The notes under the pieces are model-generated. The model was not told the DNA's origin and ran no database searches. It was given only the letters and a program-made list of their open reading frames with translations. The position numbers and the translations under genes were made by a program. A DNA stretch of 13,092 nt from JAWXCH01 sp034440595 (GTDB lineage: Bacteria > Planctomycetota > Planctomycetia > Pirellulales > JALHPA01), in assembly GCA_034440595.1 (NCBI GenBank), contig JAWXCH010000552.1:1-13092 (forward strand). Direction: 5' to 3'. Position 1 is the stretch's first letter, and each line of letters opens with the position of its first letter. Below are positions 7,150 through 13,092 of this stretch, piece after piece.

Positions 7150-8253
7150 ATGAATGTGCGAAATGGATTCTTTTTATCGTTGGTCGCCGCGCTGTTTGTC
7201 ATGCTTACGCTGGCGAGTCCCATGCCGGCCTGCTGCCCTGTTTCTTCGCCGGGTGAAATGGTCTTGAATGCCGACCAGACGGTGATCATGCTCTGGGATG
7301 CTGCGAACAAAACGCAGCACTTCATCCGGCAGGCAAATTTCAAAACCGACGCCAAGGATTTTGGTTTTTTGATTCCCTCTCCTTCACAGCCCGAGTTGGC
7401 TGAGGCAGGGAACGATGCGTTCCCGTTCCTGCTCAAAGCGACTGAGCCGGAGACGATCACTAGGCCACGCCCGAGCAGATTTGGCTGCGGTTGTGGTGGG
7501 GTTAATTCCGCTTCAATGAAAACTGCGACAATGCCAGCGGGTAACGCTGTGACGGTCCTGTCCAAGCAGACCGTGGCTGGTTTTGACACCGTAGTCCTGC
7601 AAGCGGACTCAGCCGATGCACTCGTGAATTGGCTTAAGGAGAATAACTTTGCCTATTCGCCGGAAATTCAAGCGTGGGCTGAGCCGTATGTGAAGGATCG
7701 CTGGAAGTTCACCGCGCTCAAGGTCGCGCCAAAGGAGGACAGCAAAGACGAAGGAGTTGCCAGCACCAAGACTGTCGAGGCTTCGGCATTGCGAATGAGC
7801 TTTAAGACTGACAAGCCGCTGTTTCCCTATCGCGAGCCGGAATATTCCGCAGCAGCAAAAACGATGAAGGACCGCCCGAGGTTGTTGCGGATCTACTTTC
7901 TGGCGGACTCGCGATATCGTGGTGATTTAGGTAAGGACAAACCGTTAGATGAATCTCCTGTCTGGGCTAATCCCCTCAGTGCTGAGCAGCGCAAGAAGAC
8001 TCTGGAGCTTTTGAAGCTGCCGGATAACTCGCTACCTGCCGAGTGTTGGCTGACCGAATTTGAGCATCACTGGCCGTACGAACTGGCTGATGCCGATGTG
8101 TACTTTTCGCGAGATTCGAGCCAAGAGCGTATCAAGCGACCTCCTTTTATCCAGTACGTCGCCACTCCCTGGCCAACCGATGCGCTACTGGGCATTGCCG
8201 CCGTGCTGGCGATGACCCCGCTGGTGCGAAGATGGGGGCGGAAACGCGTTTAG
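7150..8253 (+). CDS. DUF2330 domain-containing secreted protein, membrane-anchored
   Basis: A 367-residue exported protein. Residues 1-27 form a signal peptide (basic MNVR, hydrophobic core, ASPMPA). It is followed at once by the DUF2330 signature: CCPVSSPGEMVLNADQTVIM (Cys28, Cys29), then a strand with FGFLIPSPSQPELAEA. A Gly-rich FGCGCGG (Cys113, Cys115) follows, then SKQTVAGFDTVVLQADSADA and LVNWLKENNFAYSP, both typical of this family. The C-terminus is one membrane helix (about 343-357) and a basic tail RRWGRKR, so the body probably faces the periplasm or outside. The family is widespread in planctomycetes and myxobacteria, and its function is unknown. The four cysteines could form disulfides or bind metal. 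The gene follows the SNF2 gene after 171 bases on the same strand and converges with the porin, so it is probably a separate unit. Confidence 0.88.
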   Translation: MNVRNGFFLSLVAALFVMLTLASPMPACCPVSSPGEMVLNADQTVIMLWDAANKTQHFIRQANFKTDAKDFGFLIPSPSQPELAEAGNDAFPFLLKATEPETITRPRPSRFGCGCGGVNSASMKTATMPAGNAVTVLSKQTVAGFDTVVLQADSADALVNWLKENNFAYSPEIQAWAEPYVKDRWKFTALKVAPKEDSKDEGVASTKTVEASALRMSFKTDKPLFPYREPEYSAAAKTMKDRPRLLRIYFLADSRYRGDLGKDKPLDESPVWANPLSAEQRKKTLELLKLPDNSLPAECWLTEFEHHWPYELADADVYFSRDSSQERIKRPPFIQYVATPWPTDALLGIAAVLAMTPLVRRWGRKRV

Positions 8254-8286
8254 CCTGCGCGAGTTGCTCAGATTTCTCCTACGACG

Positions 8287-8301
8287 AGAATTGCCAATTC
8301 T
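8287..8301. terminator. small hairpin between convergent genes, weak terminator candidate
   Basis: AGAATT (8287-8292) and AATTCT (8296-8301) form a 6-bp stem with a GCC loop between the DUF2330 stop and the porin stop. An alternative stem TTCTC (8274-8278) with GAGAA (8286-8290) shares the left arm. The stems are short and AT-rich and no long T-tract follows, so termination is only inferred from position. Confidence 0.25.
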
Positions 8302-8333
8302 GTCTTAGAGTGTAGGGAATGCCGCACCCAGCG

Positions 8334-9674
8334 CTACAGATGCACCATCCCACGCACCCCCAGCACTAGTGCGGCATCTTCGGATGCATCCGCCGGGTTG
8401 ATTACTTGCACGTCGCCAGTGAGGAAGAACCAGGGAGTGACCGCCGCGCTATAGTACAGCTCCACGCCGTACAAATCCTCAAGGTTCATCACTGGGCTGG
8501 CCAGTTGCTTCAGGTCACTGCTCAGGCCGGTGTAGAAAAATGCCGTACCAACGGAGTCCAGCGGGCGGCAGCTATTGAAACCTTGACCTTGCAGCGCGAC
8601 GTTGCCAAACCAACCAATCGGGTTTGGGTTACCATCGGAAATCGCCCAGGCCGACAAGATGCCAATATTCCGCGTCGCGACTTCAGGATCGACCCAAAGT
8701 TTTTGCTCAAAGAAATAGGTTAGGTTCCAGGTACCTGTCTCTTCGGAGGCGACTAGCCCGACATCGGGTATGAAGGCCCAGTCCAGTGGGTCCAGCGACG
8801 TGTAGCTGCCACTGGAATAGATTCCCAGCAAGGCGTGCGATCCAGGCAGGCAATTCCACTCAGTAAAATGACGCCCGTAGGCAATGAGTGTCATGCCGTT
8901 ATCGAACAATTCGCTAACACCGCTGGTCGTCGAGCTGTTGTTGGTATCGAACACTGCCAAGGCACCCTGAACCTGACCCTCTTGAAGTCTCATTATGCTG
9001 GCCCCATTCACGCTTAGCCCAAGCCCGCGTGCGGCAGTCAATGGAATGAATGACGAGACGTTCATGAATCCTGTGACGCCGCGACCGGTCTGTGGGTAAA
9101 TCTGATTGAACAAGTCGAAGAGATTGTATTTTCCCGCGGAAACCACCAATTCTTCGCTTAAGGCCTGGTTGACCAAGAAGCCGGTGATGGCGGTGTCATG
9201 CTCATTTTCCAAGGGATAGAGCATTGCAGCATTTGCAGGGGCGAGGCCGGCAGCGTCGTTGTTGATATCCTGACCGAAACGTGATTCGGCATGCATGGCA
9301 ACGGAAAAGCCTTTGTGCCCACATAGCTTGTCGCCATCGAAGACGAAGAACTGATCGATCTTTCCGCCGTACTCGAAGACTCGTTCCTGGCCGCCAGAAG
9401 CGACGCCTTGGTAGAACTGTGTAGCGAAGGCGTCGTAGGCGATTCCGCACTCGGCCATGGCCGGCTGCAGTCCCCAGAAACCGTCGGTGAAGGTCTCGCG
9501 CGTGCAAAGGTCGTCAAAACAACTGCAACAGCAGTCGCACTGTCCCGCACATACTGCGCAGGAGAAACAGATTTCCTGTCCAGCGGCTTGATCGGGGGCA
9601 CCAAGAGTCAGAACCAAGGTTCCCGCGGCAAGCAGAGCGCGACCGGCTGCGCGTAGTTTCCAATGCCAACTCAT
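8334..9674 (-). CDS. OprB-like carbohydrate porin with Cys-rich N-terminus
   Basis: A 446-residue predicted outer-membrane beta-barrel. A signal peptide spans about residues 1-33 (basic start, ALLAAGTLVLTLGA core, cleavage near QAAGQ). Next comes an extraordinary cysteine cluster, Cys 36, 39, 42, 46, 48, 49, 50, 52 and 57. The rest alternates aromatic and polar residues as in porins. Segments such as FVFDGDKLCGHKGFSVAMHA, SAGKYNLFDLFNQIYP, GRGVTGFMNVSSF, LYGVELYYSAAVTPWFFLTG and the final LVLGVRGMVHL fit OprB-type carbohydrate-selective porins; ELYY...PWFFLTGD...Q.INP is typical near their end. Length matches the family (about 400-480). It is divergent from the arylsulfatase, suggesting a joint role in taking up sulfated sugars. 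The cysteine cluster lacks CxxCH, so it is not a haem site. Substrate is unknown, and related planctomycete porin-like proteins could also fit. Confidence 0.82.
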   Translation of the reverse strand: MSWHWKLRAAGRALLAAGTLVLTLGAPDQAAGQEICFSCAVCAGQCDCCCSCFDDLCTRETFTDGFWGLQPAMAECGIAYDAFATQFYQGVASGGQERVFEYGGKIDQFFVFDGDKLCGHKGFSVAMHAESRFGQDINNDAAGLAPANAAMLYPLENEHDTAITGFLVNQALSEELVVSAGKYNLFDLFNQIYPQTGRGVTGFMNVSSFIPLTAARGLGLSVNGASIMRLQEGQVQGALAVFDTNNSSTTSGVSELFDNGMTLIAYGRHFTEWNCLPGSHALLGIYSSGSYTSLDPLDWAFIPDVGLVASEETGTWNLTYFFEQKLWVDPEVATRNIGILSAWAISDGNPNPIGWFGNVALQGQGFNSCRPLDSVGTAFFYTGLSSDLKQLASPVMNLEDLYGVELYYSAAVTPWFFLTGDVQVINPADASEDAALVLGVRGMVHL

Positions 9675-9683
9675 CGAATATGC

Positions 9684-9689
9684 ACCTCC
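9684..9689 (-). promoter_or_regulatory. ribosome binding site of the porin gene
   Basis: On the minus strand, GGAGGT lies nine bases before the ATG at 9674. It is a strong Shine-Dalgarno and fixes the start immediately before the signal peptide. Confidence 0.7.
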
Positions 9690-10056
9690 AATGTGCGGAT
9701 TACAGACTCCTATCCTTCTTCATTCTAGTCGGCAGCCACGCTTGAATCGCAGCAGCGATTCGGCCAAATGTTCGGTCCAGCTTCGAGCAACTCGCGCGAC
9801 TGTAACGACGGTGCGGATTGGATCTTGAGAAGGCAATCCTGCGGTCGGATGAAAATTCTTGCCGCAACGGAGCGATGATTAGCACGTTTTGGTATCAGCT
9901 ACCGAGTGTAGCATTCGTGTTGGAAAGCAAATACAATGAGCGCCGGCACAGAAGAACGAAGGGGCGGACAGATTGAAATCGACGCAGTCTGCCCGAACAA
10001 CGACGGCTGTGTTAACAAAGTCTTTCAAGTCAGGTTTAAGCCAAGGCAACGCCAAA
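9690..10056. other. divergent control region between porin and arylsulfatase
   Basis: About 370 bases without a credible gene, between two outward-facing genes. It must hold promoters for both, but I cannot place -35/-10 boxes with confidence. It contains the perfect hairpin at 9744-9761, listed separately. The sulfatase frame runs up to a TTG at 9973, but that extension has no signal-peptide character. Confidence 0.5.
9744..9761. promoter_or_regulatory. perfect hairpin in the porin leader / operator candidate
   Basis: GAATCGC (9744-9750), AGCA loop, GCGATTC (9755-9761): a perfect 7-bp stem about 70 bases upstream of the porin start. There is no following T-tract on either strand. As RNA it would fold in the porin leader; as DNA it is a dyad that a dimeric regulator could bind. 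Which is right cannot be decided from sequence. Confidence 0.4.
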
Positions 10057-10062
10057 AGGGAG
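10057..10062 (+). promoter_or_regulatory. ribosome binding site deciding the start at 10069
   Basis: AGGGAG lies six bases before ATG 10069, which begins a lipoprotein signal peptide. This start is preferred over the upstream TTG at 9973. Confidence 0.75.
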
Positions 10063-10068
10063 ATAGCC

Positions 10069-12726
10069 ATGAACTATTGCGTTTCAATCGGCCTAGCGGC
10101 TTTGTTGCTGGTTGCAATTAGTGGCTGCGAACAAGTCGACAGTAAGTCAAACGCAAAGGGCGCGCCGGCGGTTACAGCAGATTCTGGTTCGCCACAGCCT
10201 CAGATCGCGCACGCAGCCTATAAACCTCAGGTCACCGGAGAGGATGGCTCTCCTAGCGCAACCACCACCATTGATGGCAAACAACTTCCCGCGCCCGCCC
10301 CAAAGTTCGGCGGAGTGATCAAGGACGATGCGTTAAAGTCCAAATCATGGTGGTCGCCTCGCGTGGTGCCGCCCAAGGATGCGCCCAACATCCTGCTCAT
10401 CCTGACCGACGATTCCGGATTCGGTATACCGAGCACCTTTGGCGGCGTCATCCCGACGCCCACGATGGACCGCATTGCAAAAAGCGGTCTACGTTACAAC
10501 CGCATCTTTTCCACGTCGCTCTGCTCGCCAACGCGCGCCGCGATTATCACAGGGCGCAACCACCACTCGGTGGGCTTCGGCGTGATTGCCGAGCAGGCCA
10601 CCGGCTACCCCGGTTATGACAGCGTCATCGGCGTGGACAACGCGACAATCGGCCGCATTTTGCGCGACAACGGCTACGCGACGAGTTGGTTCGGCAAGAA
10701 CCACAATACGCCTACCTACGAAGCCAGCCAGGCTGGGCCGTTTACCCAATGGCCGACCGGAATGGGCTTTGACTATTTCTACGGCTTCGTCGGCGGCGAC
10801 GCTAATCAATGGGGTCCGAATCTGTTCCGCAACACGACGCAGATCTATCCGTTCAAAGACTTCCCCAGCACCTTGAAAATGGATCGATCGGATCCGAATG
10901 CGAAGGTCTGGCCGGTCACGGGCAAAGAGAGCTCCTGGAACCTGATCACCGCGATGGCCGATGACGCCATCGACTGGATGGACCGGATTAACCAGACCGA
11001 CCCCAGCCAGCCGATCTTCCTTCATTACTGCCCCGGCTCCGCGCACGCGCCGCATCATCCGACCAAGGAATGGGTAGACAAGATCGAGGCGATGCACCTG
11101 TTTGATGACGGTTACGAGAAACTCCGCGAGCGGATCTTCGAGAACCAGCAGAACCTCGGCGTGATCCCCAAGGGATTGAAACTGACGCCCTGGCCCAAGG
11201 ACGTCCTCACGCCTTGGGACGAGCTCACGCCCGAAGCGAAGAAGCTTTTCATCCGGCAGGTGAATGTGTTCGCCGCCTATGTCGCCTACAACGACCACGA
11301 GATCGGCCGCGTGATCCAGCACTTCGAGGATCTCGGCAAGCTCGACAATACGCTAATTATCTACCAGAACGGTGACAACGGCACCAGCGCCGAAGGCGCG
11401 CCTTTGGGCACGTTCAGCGAAGTGGCCTTCTTCAACGGCGTGCATCCGCCTGTGGACGTGCAGATGAAGTTCTACGAAGCTTGGGGCACCGAATTTGCTT
11501 ACAACCACATGTCGGCCGGGTGGTCCTGGGCCTTCGACACTCCATTCGACTGGTTCAAGCAGAACGCCTCCCGTCTGGGCGGCACCGGCCAGAATATGGT
11601 CATTTCGTGGCCGGCGCGCATCAAGGATAAGGGGGCGCTGCGCGAGCAGTTCATGCACGTGATCGACCATGTGCCCACGATTCTTGAGGTTACCGGCATT
11701 GCCGCGCCCGACATCGTGGACGGCATCAAGCAGAAGCCGATCGAAGGGACGAGCTACGCTTACACTTTCGATGCGGCCAATGCCGAGACGCCGTCCCGGC
11801 ACAAGACCCAGTATTTCGAGATGATGGGCCAATGGGCAATCTACCATGACGGATGGCTGCTGAGCACCAAGGTCAACCGCGTGCCGTGGGACGCCTTCGG
11901 CCCCGCCAACCCGGACCCGCTAAACAATCAAGAGTTCCAGCTCTATGACTTGAGCACCAGTTGGAACCAATCCGATGACATCGCCGCGAAGCATGCGGAC
12001 AAGGTCACGGAAATGCGCGCCATCTTCCTTGAGGAAGCGAAAAAGTATCAGGTACTTCCGCTCGACGCTTCGGTCGGCGCCCGAGTCGTGGCGCCGCGTC
12101 CAAGCCTCACTGCCGGCCGCAACGATTATGTTTACACCCGTCCCATGACCGGGTTGCCGCAGGGTGATGCTCCGTTTCTGCTGGACGCCTCGTACATCAT
12201 CACCGCGGACATCACGGTGCCTGAGGGCGGTGCTGAGGGAATGATCGTAACTTCGGGCGGTCGTTTTGCCGGCTTCGGCATGTATCTGCTCGAGGGCAAG
12301 CCGGTGTTCTGCTGGAACCTGTTGGACTTGGAGCGGCCAAGATGGGAAGGCCCGGAAGCGCTAACGCCCGGTCGGCATACCATTGAATTTGAATCAAAGT
12401 ACGACGGCCTCGGTGTGGGTACGATGGCGTACAACAACTTCTCGGGCATCGGTCGGCCGGCAGATACCACATTCAAGGTGGACGGCAAGGTCGTCGCGAC
12501 CAAAAAGATGGAAAAAACGATTCCTATTATTCTGCAATGGGACGAGAGTTTCGATGTCGGCTCCGACACGATCACTGGCGTGAACGACGCGGACTACAAG
12601 CCGCCGTTCCCGCTGAACGCCAAGCTAAACAAGCTGACGATCAAGGTGGACCGTCCGAAGTTGTCTCCTGAGGAGATCAAAAAATTCGAGGGGGCCCTCA
12701 AGAAAGTTGAAGCCGGCCGCGAATAA
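10069..12726 (+). CDS. lipoprotein arylsulfatase (type I, formylglycine-dependent)
   Basis: An 885-residue exported sulfatase that hydrolyses sulfate esters. MNYCVSIGLAALLLVAISGC is a lipoprotein signal with lipobox ISGC (Cys20), placing it on the periplasmic or outer-membrane side. A Pro/Ala/Ser-rich linker runs to about residue 105. The catalytic domain starts NILLILTDDSGFG (metal ligands Asp114, Asp115). It carries the sulfatase signature CSPTR with Cys152, the residue converted to formylglycine by a maturase (sulfatase-modifying enzyme) or formylglycine-generating enzyme, and Arg156. It later has HYCPGSAHAPHHP, and QNGDNG with Asp436-Asn437 as metal ligands. A C-terminal beta-rich region of about 200 residues (NDYVYTRPMTG, FAGFGMYLLEGKP, then WDESFDVGSDT) is typical of the longer AtsA-like arylsulfatases. 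All key residues are present. Length exceeds the usual 500-800 mainly through the linker and C-terminal domain. Substrate is unknown; the divergent porin suggests sulfated polysaccharide fragments. Confidence 0.94.
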   Translation: MNYCVSIGLAALLLVAISGCEQVDSKSNAKGAPAVTADSGSPQPQIAHAAYKPQVTGEDGSPSATTTIDGKQLPAPAPKFGGVIKDDALKSKSWWSPRVVPPKDAPNILLILTDDSGFGIPSTFGGVIPTPTMDRIAKSGLRYNRIFSTSLCSPTRAAIITGRNHHSVGFGVIAEQATGYPGYDSVIGVDNATIGRILRDNGYATSWFGKNHNTPTYEASQAGPFTQWPTGMGFDYFYGFVGGDANQWGPNLFRNTTQIYPFKDFPSTLKMDRSDPNAKVWPVTGKESSWNLITAMADDAIDWMDRINQTDPSQPIFLHYCPGSAHAPHHPTKEWVDKIEAMHLFDDGYEKLRERIFENQQNLGVIPKGLKLTPWPKDVLTPWDELTPEAKKLFIRQVNVFAAYVAYNDHEIGRVIQHFEDLGKLDNTLIIYQNGDNGTSAEGAPLGTFSEVAFFNGVHPPVDVQMKFYEAWGTEFAYNHMSAGWSWAFDTPFDWFKQNASRLGGTGQNMVISWPARIKDKGALREQFMHVIDHVPTILEVTGIAAPDIVDGIKQKPIEGTSYAYTFDAANAETPSRHKTQYFEMMGQWAIYHDGWLLSTKVNRVPWDAFGPANPDPLNNQEFQLYDLSTSWNQSDDIAAKHADKVTEMRAIFLEEAKKYQVLPLDASVGARVVAPRPSLTAGRNDYVYTRPMTGLPQGDAPFLLDASYIITADITVPEGGAEGMIVTSGGRFAGFGMYLLEGKPVFCWNLLDLERPRWEGPEALTPGRHTIEFESKYDGLGVGTMAYNNFSGIGRPADTTFKVDGKVVATKKMEKTIPIILQWDESFDVGSDTITGVNDADYKPPFPLNAKLNKLTIKVDRPKLSPEEIKKFEGALKKVEAGRE

Positions 12727-13092
12727 AAGTCAAAGCTGGCCGCGCATTCACGGTCGAACTTGAGATTAACATAGCCGCCGACCAATTGACCATGAAAACT
12801 TGCGAGAGCTTGCTTGCCCTCCCGATGATCGTCACGGTCGTCTTGCGTAAGCCCATTTTCGGACATAGGGCGGGGTAGAATTAACCCCGATAATGTCGGG
12901 GCGTGATCGATTTCAAACTGATTTGGAATGTTGTAGTCCCTTGTCAGATGCAGCCGCGATGAATTGCAAAAAGTTTCAATATACTTGAACACGCCGATTC
13001 GTGCGTCGGCCAGATCCGCATACTGTTCATGGTTGGTCCATTCATGCTTCAGCGACCAGAAGAACCGCTCCATGGCAGCGTTGTCGTAACAG
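12594..13092 (-). CDS. IS3-family transposase (OrfB), C-terminal part, cut by window edge
   Basis: The frame is open from the right edge leftward; the first 165 codons are visible. It opens CYDNAAMERFFWSLKHEW, the hallmark of IS3-family OrfB integrase cores, whose Glu (in AME) is the last residue of the DDE triad. FKYIETFCNSSRLHLT and DYNIPNQFE follow, matching the usual YN..RLH..LGY.SP..FE C-terminus, but with TRDYNIP where LGYxSP is usual. A normal OrfB would stop soon after NQFE. Here the frame runs on for about 100 residues of unrelated character, crosses the IS end region, and overlaps the last 133 bases of the sulfatase antisense. The native stop was therefore probably lost or the copy is degenerate. 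The upstream part (OrfA and the first two catalytic Asp residues) lies outside the window. Confidence 0.8.
   Translation of the reverse strand, partial: CYDNAAMERFFWSLKHEWTNHEQYADLADARIGVFKYIETFCNSSRLHLTRDYNIPNQFEIDHAPTLSGLILPRPMSENGLTQDDRDDHREGKQALASFHGQLVGGYVNLKFDRECAASFDFYSRPASTFLRAPSNFLISSGDNFGRSTLIVSLFSLAFSGNGGL
12871..12901. repeat. two mutually exclusive hairpins at the IS3 end
   Basis: CGGGGT (12871-12876) pairs with ACCCCG (12884-12889) around a 7-base loop. CCCCGA (12885-12890) pairs with TCGGGG (12896-12901) around TAATG. The two stems share the middle arm, so only one can form at a time. Either may be part of the IS terminal repeat or a transcription-blocking structure at the element edge. 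Confidence 0.5.
12871..13092 (-). mobile_element. IS3-family insertion sequence, partial (right edge of window)
   Basis: The transposase fragment defines an IS3-type element extending beyond the window. Its left end in window coordinates is uncertain. I place it near the palindromic GC-rich stretch at 12871-12901, because recognisable transposase sequence ends just right of it and sequence further left looks like sulfatase downstream DNA. No target duplication can be seen because the other end is missing. Confidence 0.55.

Noticed and set aside
9509..9570. Haem-binding CxxCH in the porin cysteine cluster
   Set aside because: No His follows any CxxC in the cluster, so c-type haem attachment is not supported.
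10489..11322. Long antisense open frame (277 codons) inside the sulfatase
   Set aside because: It mirrors GC-rich codon bias of the sulfatase, has no ribosome-binding site, and its low-complexity Val/Arg/Gly/Asp protein resembles no family.
12726..12878. Short plus-strand frame after the sulfatase stop
   Set aside because: About 50 codons in another frame with a late ATG at 12792, no ribosome-binding site and no recognisable family; probably chance.
1..13092. CRISPR array, tRNA or rRNA genes
   Set aside because: No regularly spaced direct repeats and no recognisable tRNA or rRNA sequence were seen by eye.

Overview
The window looks like chromosomal DNA from a planctomycete, probably a Pirellulales-type bacterium. 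This is inferred from gene content: a DUF2330 secreted protein, a cysteine-rich OprB-like porin, a large lipoprotein sulfatase beside that porin, and a long SWIM-SNF2 helicase. No rRNA or other marker gene confirms it. Base composition is moderately GC-rich in the conserved genes. It is clearly lower in a block at about 1.8-3.3 kb (sampled 60-base lines of 42-48% GC against 68% in a photolyase line).

Layout. 1-334: non-coding, with a nested inverted repeat at 10-69. 335-1792 (+): class I DNA photolyase. 1890-2549 (+) and 2615-3307 (+): two small uncharacterised genes, probably cotranscribed, in the AT-richer block. The first has a histidine arrangement faintly like an HNH nuclease. The second has an N-P-G loop reminiscent of the uracil-DNA-glycosylase fold. 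3334-3924 (-): four-helix membrane protein with an N-terminal CxxC. 3925-4260: divergent intergenic region. 4261-6978 (+): SWIM/SNF2-family ATPase with two Cys/His clusters. 7150-8253 (+): DUF2330 secreted protein with a C-terminal membrane anchor. 8334-9674 (-): OprB-like outer-membrane porin with nine cysteines in 22 residues after its signal peptide. 9690-10056: divergent control region with a perfect hairpin. 10069-12726 (+): lipoprotein arylsulfatase with an intact formylglycine motif. 12594-13092 (-): C-terminal part of an IS3-family transposase running off the right edge.

Two functional themes appear. The left part is DNA-centred: photolyase, two possible DNA-acting small proteins, and an SNF2 translocase. 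The right part is envelope-centred. The divergent porin and sulfatase fit uptake and desulfation of sulfated polysaccharides, a well-known planctomycete trait. The sulfatase body is GC-rich and sits next to an IS3 element, so acquisition by transfer is possible.

I did not find a clearly recognisable new multi-gene system. The best candidate for undescribed biology is the two-gene 1890-3307 cassette. Small structural curiosities are the nested inverted repeat at 10-69, the porin leader hairpin, and the mutually exclusive hairpins at the IS3 end.
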